The notes under the pieces were generated by a model. That model had not been told where the DNA came from, made no database searches, and saw nothing but the letters and a program-made list of their open reading frames with translations. Position numbers and translations under genes: made by a program. This document shows positions 1 to 7,668 of a stretch of DNA of 64,000 nt, piece after piece (positions within the stretch are counted from its first letter, which is position 1; every line of letters begins with the position of its first letter). Source of the stretch: CADCTP01 sp963849885 (lineage in GTDB: Bacteria > Actinomycetota > Actinomycetes > Mycobacteriales > CADCTP01); contig CAWKIV010000006.1 of assembly GCA_963849885.1 (NCBI GenBank), positions 186,001-250,000 on the forward strand, written 5' to 3'.

Positions 1-676
1 GGCCCATCAGCAGCAGCCACGGCACCCAGGTCCAGAGCAGGGCGGCGAGCAGCACCGTCGTCGCCAGCTCGCCCAGCGTCGCGTACGCCCCGCCGCCGGT
101 GATCCGGCGGAGGGCGGCCAGCACGCCGGCGAACAGCAGCACGCCGAACAGGGCCGCGAGCCAACGCCACCCGCCGGACCAGCCGGGCGGGCGCACTCCC
201 CACACCTTCCCGTACATCCGGGCCAGCGCGCGGGAGAAGCTGGTGGCGCTGATCACGGTGACGACGATGCCGAGGATGCCGAAGGCACCGCGGGAGCCGG
301 CGTCCGCGGGCACGAGCTGCTCGAGGACCTGCCGCGTGCTGTTGGGCAGCGCCAGGCCGTCGGAGACGTCGTCCACCGCCTCGCCGGTGTTGCTGCGGGG
401 CAGCAGCGCCGCCACCACGATGATGACCGGGAACAGGCCGGTGAAGGCCTGCGCGGCCAGCACCATGGCCCGGTCGAACGGCTCGATGTCGCGCAGCGCG
501 CCGACCGCCCGGGTGACGACGCGCACCACCGGCGGCGGCGCCTTCCGGCGCGCGTCCTCGACGGCGGCCCGGGCCCGGCGGGCCGCGCGCGCCGGGACGC
601 CCTCCGCGGGCGCCGCCGGACCATCGGGACCGGGCGGCGGGCCGTCCACGCCCTCCGGGACGTCTGGGCTGGCCAC
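1..676 (-). CDS. YihY/virulence factor BrkB family membrane protein (3' end beyond the window)
   Basis: About 225 residues are visible of an integral membrane protein of the YihY/BrkB family, whose transport role is unproven. A Pro/Ala/Arg-rich cytoplasmic N-terminus (residues 1-60) precedes the family's typical first region (EPFDRAMVLAAQAF, about residues 65-78, then GLFPVIIVVAALL). More hydrophobic helices follow, including ILGIVVTVISATSF and LFGVLLFAGVLAAL. The gene runs off the left edge, so its C-terminus is missing. The GTG at 676 is the only good start upstream of the conserved part. No Shine-Dalgarno sequence is seen; CATCGT lies 6 nt before it, so a leaderless start is possible. The palindromic element at 711-729 faces this gene, 34 bp upstream. 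Confidence 0.8.
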   Translation of the reverse strand, partial: MASPDVPEGVDGPPPGPDGPAAPAEGVPARAARRARAAVEDARRKAPPPVVRVVTRAVGALRDIEPFDRAMVLAAQAFTGLFPVIIVVAALLPRSNTGEAVDDVSDGLALPNSTRQVLEQLVPADAGSRGAFGILGIVVTVISATSFSRALARMYGKVWGVRPPGWSGGWRWLAALFGVLLFAGVLAALRRITGGGAYATLGELATTVLLAALLWTWVPWLLLMG

Positions 677-710
677 GGACCGACGATGAACCAGGCCGCC
701 GGTCCTGGCC

Positions 711-729
711 TCATCCCGGACGGGGGACG
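711..729 (-). promoter_or_regulatory. Copy of the island palindrome (GGATGA element), facing the YihY gene
   Basis: Read on the minus strand this is CGTCCCCCGTCCGGGATGA, with GGCC following. It matches the right half (GGATGAGGC) of the consensus YCAYCCSNSNSGGATGASGC well and the left half partly. It lies between the divergent YihY and AI-2E genes. Confidence 0.5.
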
Positions 730-749
730 CGGCGCCCGCCGGCCGTCCC

Positions 750-755
750 TAGCGT
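750..755 (+). promoter_or_regulatory. Putative -10 element (TAGCGT) of a leaderless transcript for the AI-2E gene
   Basis: TAGCGT fits the actinobacterial TANNNT -10 pattern and ends 7 nt before the GTG at 763, where no ribosome binding site is present. No convincing -35 is seen. Inferred from spacing only. Confidence 0.4.
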
Positions 756-762
756 CCGGCCC

Positions 763-1857
763 GTGGAACCTCCCAGCGGGCCGGAGCCGGTCGCGGTCGC
801 GACCCCGGACGGCCGTGTCCAGCCGCCGTCGTCGCTGCCCCGGGCCATGCTGGTGCTGCTCGGGACGGCGGCGGCCGTCGTCATCGTCGGCGGGATGCGC
901 TCGGCCGCCGGGCTGGTCGCGCCGATAGTCCTGGCCCTCATCCTCACGATAGCGGTGGTGCCGCTGCTCGCGTGGGCCCGTCGACGGGGCTGGCCGGACT
1001 GGGCGGGCACGTTGCTCGGTCTGGTGGCGGCCTACGCGATCGTCGCGTTCCTGGTCGTCGGGGTCGGCCTGTCGATCACCAAGCTGGTCGAGCTCATCCC
1101 GCAGTACGCGCCGAGCGCCGAGGAGATGAAGGCCGACGTCCAGCGGACCCTCGCCGACCTCGGCGTCCCGGCCGGGAGCTCACAGCACGCGCTGGATCAG
1201 CTGGATCCGGCCAAGATCGTCGGCGTGCTGACCGGCTTCCTCAGCGGGATCCTCGGCGCGCTGGGCAACCTCTTCTTCCTGGTGACCGTGCTGTTCTTCT
1301 TCTGCGCCGAGGCCAGCGGCTTCCGACTGCGGGTCGCCACCCTGGGTCGGGACCGGCCGGAGCTGGCGGCCGCCCTCACCGGGTACGTGACCCGGGTCCA
1401 GCGCTACCTGGTGGTCACCGCGGTGTTCGGCGCCATCGTCGCCGTCTTCGACACGACCGCCCTCTGGCTGCTCGGCATCCCGCTCCCGCTGCTGTGGGGC
1501 CTGCTCTCCTTCCTCACCAACTTCGTCCCGAACATCGGCTTCGTGCTCGGCCTCATCCCGCCGGCGCTGGTCGCCCTGCTGGACCAGGGCGTGGGGTCGA
1601 TGCTCGCGGTCGTCGCCGTGTACTGCGTGTTCAACGTCGTCATCCAGACCTTCATCCAGCCCCGGTTCGTCGGCGAGTCCGTCGGCCTGAGCACCACGCT
1701 GGCGTTCCTCTCCCTGGCGATCTGGGCCTTCGTGCTCGGTCCGGTCGGCGCGCTGCTCGCCGTCCCGATGACCCTGCTCGTGCGCGCCCTGCTGATCGAC
1801 CCCGATCCACGGGCCCGGTGGGCCACCGTCCTGATCTCGTCCACTCCCCCGAAGTGA
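763..1857 (+). CDS. AI-2E family transporter (PerM-like permease)
   Basis: A 364-residue polytopic membrane protein of the AI-2 exporter/PerM superfamily, which exports small molecules or exchanges ions; the substrate cannot be read from sequence. Features seen are two N-terminal helices (from MLVLLGTAAAVVIVGG, residue ~29), a central soluble segment with an LDPAKIVGVLTGFLSGIL region, and the family's C-terminal block (LGIPLPLLWGLLSFLTNFVPNIG and the downstream GPVGALLAVPMTLL). Length is normal for the family. The GTG at 763 has no ribosome binding site but sits 7 nt after TAGCGT, suggesting a leaderless message; ATG 847 is a shorter alternative. Its stop lies 7 bp before the next start, so the two are probably co-transcribed. 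Confidence 0.85.
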   Translation: MEPPSGPEPVAVATPDGRVQPPSSLPRAMLVLLGTAAAVVIVGGMRSAAGLVAPIVLALILTIAVVPLLAWARRRGWPDWAGTLLGLVAAYAIVAFLVVGVGLSITKLVELIPQYAPSAEEMKADVQRTLADLGVPAGSSQHALDQLDPAKIVGVLTGFLSGILGALGNLFFLVTVLFFFCAEASGFRLRVATLGRDRPELAAALTGYVTRVQRYLVVTAVFGAIVAVFDTTALWLLGIPLPLLWGLLSFLTNFVPNIGFVLGLIPPALVALLDQGVGSMLAVVAVYCVFNVVIQTFIQPRFVGESVGLSTTLAFLSLAIWAFVLGPVGALLAVPMTLLVRALLIDPDPRARWATVLISSTPPK

Positions 1858-1864
1858 GGCCGGC

Positions 1865-3874
1865 ATGACCCCGTCCCGCCCGCTGCCGCCCCCCTCCCCC
1901 GACATCGCCGTGAGCACCGGGCTGATGGTGACGGCCGCGGTCGCGCCGGGAACGTTCGCGCGGTCGCTGTCGGCCCGGTCCGCCGTCGACCAGGGCATCG
2001 TGACCGCGCTCGCCGGCGGGCTGACCTACCTGCTCACCGTGGGGACGCAGGACGCGATCCAGGCGGCGGCGGCCGGGCTCGCCGGCGCCGCCCCGGCCCG
2101 GCTGGGCGGCGATGCGGCCACCCGGCAGCGCCGGCTCACCCTGCTCGCCGACCTGGCTGTCATCCCGGCCGGCCTGGCCGTGCAGCGGCTGCTGCCGTCC
2201 CGGCCGGGCGAGCCGATGGTGCGCGGGCTGCTGCGCCAGACGGCCTGGCGGGCGATGCGCACCGGTATCGGCGGGTCGCTGGCCCTGGTCACCGAGGCCG
2301 GCAGCCGGGCCCTGGACGCCCGGCTCGGCGCCGGCGGGCGGCTGGCCGCCTTCCCGCTCGCGGTCCCGGTCGGGCTCGCCGTCGCGTACGTCGTGGACCG
2401 CCGGCAGGGAGACAGGCTCGACGCGCCGTCCGGCGAGCAGGGTGCGGCGGTGACGGCGGAGCCCGCGCCGCCCTGGCCGCGGTCGCTCGGGATCGCCGGT
2501 GGCGTGGTGGTCGGGCTGGCCGGCGCCGGCTACGCCGAGCACCTGCTGGCCGGACTCGCCGGCCGGGGACTGGCGGCGGTGCTGCCCGGCCAGCCGGAGA
2601 CGTGGCGGCTCGCCGGCCACGGCGGCTGCCTGCTCCTGCTGGGAGCCGGGGCCTACGCGCTGTGGGGCCGGGCGATGCACCGCATCGAGGCCGGCACGTC
2701 GAAGGCCGCGCCGGTCATCGAGGCGGACGAGGCGGCCCGGTGGACCGGGCCGACGGTCAGCGGCGGCCCGGACAGCCTGGTGCCCTGGGACACCCTGGGC
2801 CGGGAGGGACGGCGGCACGTGCTGGCCATGGTCCGGCCCCAGCCGGTGGCCGACCGGCCGGCCGGCGTGCCCGACCTGTCGATCGAGACCGTCATGGGCG
2901 AGCCGGCCCGGGCGACACCGGTGCAGGTCTACGTGGGCCTGGACAGCGCGGCCGGCCCGCGGGAGCGGGTGGACCTCGCGCTGGCCGAGCTCGACCGGTC
3001 CGGCGCCTTCGACCGGTCCCTGCTCATGCTGGTGTCGCCGACGGGGACCGGGTACGTCAACTACGTCGCGGCCGCCGCGGCGCAGTACCTGTCCCGCGGC
3101 GACGTCGCGACCGTCACCCTGCAGTACTCGAAGCGCCCGTCACCGCTGTCGCTGGGCAAGGTCAAGGACGCCCGCGAGCAGAACCGCCTGCTGTGGCTGC
3201 GCATCCTGGAGCGGCTGCGGGACCGGCCGGGACCGCGGCCCCGGGTCGTCCTGTTCGGCGAGAGCCTGGGCGCGCACACCAGCCAGGACGTCTTCCTGCA
3301 CTGGGGCACCCTGGGCCTGGAGGCGCTGGGGATCGACCGGGCGCTGTGGATCGGCACGCCGTACGGCAGCGGGTGGATGCACGAGGTGACCACCGGCGAC
3401 CGGCTGGAGGTCGACCAGGACAGCGTGGTCGTGGTCAACGACTACGCCCAGCTGGAGCAGCTCGACGCCGACCGCCGCCGCCGGCTCCGGTACGTGCTGG
3501 TCAGCCACGACAACGACGGCGTGACGAAGTTCGGGCCGGACCTGCTGGCGACCGCGCCGGGCTGGCTGGGCCCGGGCCGGCCCCGGCCCGAGGCGGTGGT
3601 CGGCGGGAGCCCGCGCGGGATCCCGAACGGCATGCGGTGGCGCCCGATCACCACGTTCTTCCAGAGCCTGGTGGACATGAAGAACGCGCAGATCCCCGGC
3701 GCCTACCGCAGCTGGGCGCACGACTACCGGCCGGACCTGGCCCGGTTCGTCAGCGAGGTGTTCGACCTGCCCGCCAGCCCGGAGCAGCTGGCCGCGGTCG
3801 AGGCGGCGCTGGAGCAGCGGGAGACCGCGCGCGAGGAGCTGTTCACGCCGAAGACGACCGCTCCGGCCGGCTGA
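1865..3874 (+). CDS. Membrane-anchored alpha/beta-hydrolase (Abhydrolase_9 type), copy 1
   Basis: A 669-residue protein with a hydrophobic N-terminal half (about five to six helices up to residue ~285) followed by a soluble alpha/beta-hydrolase domain. This matches the actinobacterial family with an Abhydrolase_9 N-terminal membrane domain and catalytic domain. The catalytic part shows GGPDSLVPWDTLGREGRRHV, a nucleophile elbow FGESLGAHTSQDVF (Ser about residue 470) and late FVSHDNDGVTKFGPD-type segments; the substrate is unknown. The ATG at 1865 follows the AI-2E stop closely. Its 3' end overlaps the convergent CPBP gene by 32 bp. A 573-residue paralogue lies at 26898-28619, also convergent with a CPBP gene. 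Confidence 0.82.
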   Translation: MTPSRPLPPPSPDIAVSTGLMVTAAVAPGTFARSLSARSAVDQGIVTALAGGLTYLLTVGTQDAIQAAAAGLAGAAPARLGGDAATRQRRLTLLADLAVIPAGLAVQRLLPSRPGEPMVRGLLRQTAWRAMRTGIGGSLALVTEAGSRALDARLGAGGRLAAFPLAVPVGLAVAYVVDRRQGDRLDAPSGEQGAAVTAEPAPPWPRSLGIAGGVVVGLAGAGYAEHLLAGLAGRGLAAVLPGQPETWRLAGHGGCLLLLGAGAYALWGRAMHRIEAGTSKAAPVIEADEAARWTGPTVSGGPDSLVPWDTLGREGRRHVLAMVRPQPVADRPAGVPDLSIETVMGEPARATPVQVYVGLDSAAGPRERVDLALAELDRSGAFDRSLLMLVSPTGTGYVNYVAAAAAQYLSRGDVATVTLQYSKRPSPLSLGKVKDAREQNRLLWLRILERLRDRPGPRPRVVLFGESLGAHTSQDVFLHWGTLGLEALGIDRALWIGTPYGSGWMHEVTTGDRLEVDQDSVVVVNDYAQLEQLDADRRRRLRYVLVSHDNDGVTKFGPDLLATAPGWLGPGRPRPEAVVGGSPRGIPNGMRWRPITTFFQSLVDMKNAQIPGAYRSWAHDYRPDLARFVSEVFDLPASPEQLAAVEAALEQRETAREELFTPKTTAPAG

Positions 3875-4550
3875 CCGCCCAGACCCAGGCGGCGGCGAGG
3901 ACGCCGAGGCCGTTCGTCGCCCAGTGCAGCCCGGCCGGCGCGACCAGGCTGCCGGTGCGGCGGCGCAGCTCGGCGAAGACGACGCCGGCGGCCGCCGTGA
4001 ACAGCACGGTGCCGAGCACCGGCAGCAGGACCGACTGCCGGACGGCCCGCAACGCCGCGTTGGTCCGGGCCGCGGCGAGCGCGGGCAGCACGTGCCACAC
4101 GCCGAAGAGGACGGACGAGATGGCGGTCGCCCAGCCGGCGCCGTGGTCGTGCGCGAGCAGGCCCCAGAGCACCCCGCGGAAGGCGACCTCCTCGAAGACG
4201 ACGGTGCCGAGCGGGACGGCGAGCAGCGCGGTGGCCAGCGCCGGACCGGTACGGAGCCGGTAGCGGCTGTCCTGGAACGCGGTGCGGGCCGCGGGGACGG
4301 CCAGCGCGACCGCGTAGCCCGCGGCCACCAGACCCGCCGCGGCCGCCGCGACCACGGCCCCGCGGGCCACCGCCGGCCGGCCCAGGCCCAGCTCGGCCCA
4401 GGACAGGCCGGCCGCCCGCGCCACCAGCAGCAGCCCGACCGCGGCCAGCGGACCGGTGACCAGGTGGGCCCGCCGCGGGCCGAGGTACACCCAGACGTTC
4501 ACCACGACCAGGACGACCAGGACGACCGCGAGCGCCGCCTCCGTCGACAT
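3843..4550 (-). CDS. CPBP family intramembrane metalloprotease, copy 1
   Basis: A 235-residue polytopic protein with the CPBP (Abi/CAAX protease and bacteriocin-processing) signature: EExxxR in VVFEEVAFRGVLWGLL, a second motif LFGVWHVLPAL with the metal-binding His, and HWATNGLGV near the C-terminus. Members are glutamate-type intramembrane proteases; the substrate is unknown. ATG 4550 starts directly before the first helix (MSTEAALAVVLVVLVVVNV); a longer reading frame upstream adds only an Arg/Pro-rich non-conserved stretch. The gene converges on and overlaps the membrane hydrolase by 32 bp. A paralogue at 28639-29301 sits in the same relation to the second hydrolase. Confidence 0.85.
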   Translation of the reverse strand: MSTEAALAVVLVVLVVVNVWVYLGPRRAHLVTGPLAAVGLLLVARAAGLSWAELGLGRPAVARGAVVAAAAAGLVAAGYAVALAVPAARTAFQDSRYRLRTGPALATALLAVPLGTVVFEEVAFRGVLWGLLAHDHGAGWATAISSVLFGVWHVLPALAAARTNAALRAVRQSVLLPVLGTVLFTAAAGVVFAELRRRTGSLVAPAGLHWATNGLGVLAAAWVWAVSRPERSSSA

Positions 4551-4620
4551 CGGACGCCGGCGCCTAGGCCGCGCCCGGTGCCCCGGCCGGGGGACGCGGA
4601 AGGCAACGGCCCTCGACATC

Positions 4621-4640
4621 GCCTCACCCGCCTTGTCCCG
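4621..4640 (-). promoter_or_regulatory. Weak copy of the island palindrome, facing the CPBP gene
   Basis: On the minus strand this reads GGGACAAGGCGGGTGAGGC. Only the right half resembles the consensus (GGTGAGGC for GGATGAGGC). It lies 70 bp upstream of the CPBP start. Confidence 0.3.
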
Positions 4641-4687
4641 GGGCACCTGTCCGCGGGCCCAGCCTTCCCGGCCGGAGCGCCGGCCGC

Positions 4688-4706
4688 GTCACCCGGCGGG
4701 GATGAC
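4688..4706 (+). promoter_or_regulatory. Copy of the island palindrome upstream of the methyltransferase-channel operon
   Basis: GTCACCCGGCGGGGATGAC is nearly palindromic (GTCA...TGAC with CCC/GGG inside). It ends 82 bp before the GTG at 4789 and matches the consensus built from the other copies. Confidence 0.6.
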
Positions 4707-4788
4707 GAGACCGGCCGGCCGGCGGGCGACACTGGCCGGCGTCCGGCACCCGCCCGGACCGAGCCACCGAGCCACCGGGGGCGGCCCA

Positions 4789-5601
4789 GTGACCTCCGAC
4801 GTCGCGGCGAACCGCGCACTCTGGACTCTCGTCAACGCGGAGTTCACCGACGGACGCGCCGACCGGGCCTGGACCGCCGAGGAGATCACCTGGGGCCTGT
4901 TCGAGGCACCCGAGCGCGAGCTGCAGGTCCTGGGCGACGTCGCCGGCCTGGACGTCGTCGAGCTGGGCTGCGGGACGGCCTATTTCTCCGCCCTGCTGGC
5001 CAGGCGGGGGGCGCGGCCCGTCGCGGTGGACGTCACCCCGGCGCAGCTGGAGACCGCCCGCCGCTGCCAGCGGCAGTTCGACCTGTCCTTCCCGCTCGTC
5101 GAGGCCGACGCCGAGGACGTCCCGCTGCCCGCCGGGAGCTTCGACCTGGCGGTGAGCGAGTACGGCGCGAGCGTGTGGTGCGATCCGGCCCGCTGGGTGC
5201 CCGAGGCGGCCCGGCTGCTCCGGCCGGGCGGGCGGCTCGTGTTCCTGACCAACAGCGTCCTCGCCACGATCTGCGTCCCGGAGGAGGAAGGTCCCGCCCA
5301 GGACCGGCTGCTGCGGCCGCAGCGCGGGCTCTACCGGGTGCGGTGGCCCGGCGGTGGGGTCGAGTTCCACCCCGGTCACGGCGAGTGGATCCGGATCCTG
5401 CGCGCCAGCGGCTTCGTCATCGAGGCACTGCACGAGATCTACGCCCCCGAGGGTGCGCAGAGCCACCCGTACTATGACATCGCGACCGCCGAGTGGGCCG
5501 CGAGGTGGCCCGCCGAGGAGATCTGGGTGGCCAGGCTGACCAGCTCACCCGACGGTGCTGATGCGGCCCGCGCGGGCGGTGCCCAGGGTTCGCGGACATG
5601 A
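4789..5601 (+). CDS. Class I SAM-dependent methyltransferase
   Basis: A 270-residue cytosolic methyltransferase with the Rossmann-type SAM fold. Motif I is DVVELGCGTAYFSALLARRG (residues ~60-79), the acidic end of beta-2 is AVDVTP, the LVEADAEDVPLP loop is motif II-like, and LLRPGGRLVFLTN is motif III. It resembles the Methyltransf_11/25 group; the acceptor is unknown. The GTG at 4789 was chosen because conserved sequence begins soon after (VAANRALWTLVNAEFTD) and a G-rich stretch precedes it. Its TGA overlaps the ATG of the ion channel (ATGA), so the two are translationally coupled. A good copy of the island palindrome lies upstream. Confidence 0.85.
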   Translation: MTSDVAANRALWTLVNAEFTDGRADRAWTAEEITWGLFEAPERELQVLGDVAGLDVVELGCGTAYFSALLARRGARPVAVDVTPAQLETARRCQRQFDLSFPLVEADAEDVPLPAGSFDLAVSEYGASVWCDPARWVPEAARLLRPGGRLVFLTNSVLATICVPEEEGPAQDRLLRPQRGLYRVRWPGGGVEFHPGHGEWIRILRASGFVIEALHEIYAPEGAQSHPYYDIATAEWAARWPAEEIWVARLTSSPDGADAARAGGAQGSRT

Positions 5602-6224
5602 CCGCCGCCGGCGCACCGGGGCCTGGCACCAAAGCCCGCTACGGGGATCTGACGCGGCGGGTACGACGCCGGCTGGTGGCGTTCTGCCTGCTCCGCGCCG
5701 CGCTCTCGGCGACCGTGCTCGTGCTGGTCTACTACAAGCTGCCGCTCGACAACAACGGCGACATCAGGTTGGGCACGGGCCTCGCCGTCGGCCTGCTGGT
5801 CTTCGTCGCGGTCGTGGCCGCCCAGCTCTGGCAGATCACCAAGTCGCGGTATCCGGTGCTGCGCGCCGTGGAGGCCCTGGCCACCGCGGTCCCGATGTTC
5901 CTGCTGCTCTTCGCCGCCAGCTACTACGTCATGGGCCAGGAGCAGGCCGGCTCCTTCTCCGAGACGCTCGACCGCACCGACTCCCTCTACTTCACCACCA
6001 CGGTGTTCAGCACCGTGGGCTTCGGCGACATCACCCCGAGGTCCGAGCCCGCCCGCGTCCTGACCATGGTGCAGATGATCGCCAACTTGTTGATCTTCGG
6101 GATCGCGGCCCGGCTGCTGGTGAACGCCGTCAGCGCCGGCCGGCTGGCCCGGAGCGGCACCGCCACCGCGCCGGCCGTGACCCCGCCGGCCCCGGCGCCG
6201 GACGGAACCATCCACACCGGATGA
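5598..6224 (+). CDS. Two-pore-helix potassium channel family protein
   Basis: A 208-residue membrane protein with a K+ channel pore: TTTVFSTVGFGDITP (about residues 133-147) holds the TVGFGD selectivity filter, between a preceding helix (VPMFLLLFAASYYVMG) and a following pore-lining helix (MVQMIANLLIFGIAARLLV). Two further N-terminal helices lie at residues ~25-75. There is no RCK/TrkA-N domain, so gating is not obvious. It is coupled to the methyltransferase by an ATGA overlap and precedes the glutamate decarboxylase gene. A role in membrane potential or pH homeostasis is inferred from this context. Confidence 0.85.
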   Translation: MTAAGAPGPGTKARYGDLTRRVRRRLVAFCLLRAALSATVLVLVYYKLPLDNNGDIRLGTGLAVGLLVFVAVVAAQLWQITKSRYPVLRAVEALATAVPMFLLLFAASYYVMGQEQAGSFSETLDRTDSLYFTTTVFSTVGFGDITPRSEPARVLTMVQMIANLLIFGIAARLLVNAVSAGRLARSGTATAPAVTPPAPAPDGTIHTG

Positions 6225-6227
6225 GGC
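6207..6227 (+). promoter_or_regulatory. Copy of the island palindrome upstream of glutamate decarboxylase
   Basis: ACCATCCACACCGGATGAGG has CATCC and GGATG arms. It overlaps the channel gene's stop codon and ends about 58 bp before the gad start. The match to consensus is strong at both arms. Confidence 0.65.
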
Positions 6228-6282
6228 CGGGACCCGGTCGGCCGGGCGACGCTGGCGGTCCGGGGAGCACGAGGAGGACACG

Positions 6283-7668
6283 ATGGTCCATCGGCATGTC
6301 GCGCGCCACGATCCCGACGCCGACTCGGCGATCGCACCGGCGTACACCCAGCGACTCGACCTCGAGCCGATCCCGAAGTTCAGGATGCCGGACGGCGGAG
6401 CCCCTCCGGAAGCGGCATACCGTCTCATCCACGACGAGCTGCTGCTGGACGGCAGCTCGCGGCTGAACATGGCCACGTTCGTGACGACCTGGATGGAACC
6501 CGAGGCCGGCCGGCTGATGGCCGAGGCGTTCGACAAGAACATGATCGACAAGGACGAGTACCCGCAGACCGCGGAGATCGAGCGGCGCTGCGTCAACATG
6601 GTCGCCCACCTGTTCCACGCGCCCGAGGACGGCGACGCCGTCGGGGCCTCCACGGTCGGCTCCAGCGAGGCGGTGATGCTCGCCGGCATGGCCCTGAAGT
6701 GGCGCTGGCGGGCCCGGCAGGCGGCCGCGGGGCGGCCGACCGACCGGCCGAACCTGATCCTCGGGTCCAACGTCCAGGTGGTCTGGGAGAAGTTCTGCCG
6801 GTACTGGGACGTCGAGGCGCGCTACATCCCGATGAGCCCCGGCCGGTACGTGATCACGCCGGAGGAGGCCGTCGAGCGGATCGACGACAACACGATCGGC
6901 GTGGTCGCGATCCTCGGCACCACCTACACCGGCGAGTTCGAGCCGATCCGGGAGATCCACGACGCGGTCGTCGCCCACAACGAGGAGACCGGGCGGCAGG
7001 TCCCGGTGCACGTCGACGCCGCCAGCGGCGGCTTCGTCGCGCCGTTCCTGCACCCGGACCTGGTGTGGGACTTCCGGCTGCCCATGGTGAAGTCGATCAA
7101 CGTCTCGGGCCACAAGTACGGCCTCGTCTATCCCGGCGTGGGCTTCGTCGTCTGGCGGGAGGCCGCGGACCTGCCGGAGGACCTCGTCTTCCACGTGAAC
7201 TACCTCGGCGGGGACATGCCGACCTTCACCCTGAACTTCTCCCGGCCGGGCAACCAGATCGTCGGCCAGTACTACAACTTCCTCCGGCTGGGCCGGTCGG
7301 GGTACCGCCGCATCATGGAGTCCCTGCGCGACCTCGCCGTGCACACGTCCGCGGGCATCGCCCGGCTCGGGCCGTTCGAGCTGGTCAGCGACGGCACGGC
7401 GATCCCCGTCCTGTCGTTCGCGCTGAAGGACCCGAGCCCGTACACCGTCTTCGACGTCTCGGAGCGGCTGCGGGTCGGCGGGTGGCAGGTGCCCGGGTAC
7501 ACGATGCCGGAGGCGGCCACGAACGTGGCCGTCCTGCGCGTGGTCGTCCGGGAGGGCTTCAGCGAGGATCTCGCCGACGCGCTCGTCGACGCGCTGAAGG
7601 ACGCCACCGACTACCTGGAGGCGAACCCACCGAAGGTGAGCCGGGCACCGGCGGCCTTCAGCCACTGA
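6283..7668 (+). CDS. gadB: Glutamate decarboxylase (PLP-dependent)
   Basis: A 461-residue group II PLP decarboxylase converting L-glutamate to GABA and CO2 while consuming a cytosolic proton. Length matches bacterial GadB (~466). Seen are the substrate/cofactor regions (ASTVGSSEAVMLAG), PLP-contacting VHVDAASGGFVAPF, and the Schiff-base lysine motif SGHKYGLVYPGVGF (Lys about residue 278). ATG 6283 has a good ribosome binding site (GAGGAGG). A copy of the island palindrome lies upstream. The 3' end overlaps the convergent ClC gene by 11 bp. No glutamate/GABA antiporter gene is visible in the window, so the partner of a classical GABA acid-resistance system is missing or elsewhere. Confidence 0.93.
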   Translation: MVHRHVARHDPDADSAIAPAYTQRLDLEPIPKFRMPDGGAPPEAAYRLIHDELLLDGSSRLNMATFVTTWMEPEAGRLMAEAFDKNMIDKDEYPQTAEIERRCVNMVAHLFHAPEDGDAVGASTVGSSEAVMLAGMALKWRWRARQAAAGRPTDRPNLILGSNVQVVWEKFCRYWDVEARYIPMSPGRYVITPEEAVERIDDNTIGVVAILGTTYTGEFEPIREIHDAVVAHNEETGRQVPVHVDAASGGFVAPFLHPDLVWDFRLPMVKSINVSGHKYGLVYPGVGFVVWREAADLPEDLVFHVNYLGGDMPTFTLNFSRPGNQIVGQYYNFLRLGRSGYRRIMESLRDLAVHTSAGIARLGPFELVSDGTAIPVLSFALKDPSPYTVFDVSERLRVGGWQVPGYTMPEAATNVAVLRVVVREGFSEDLADALVDALKDATDYLEANPPKVSRAPAAFSH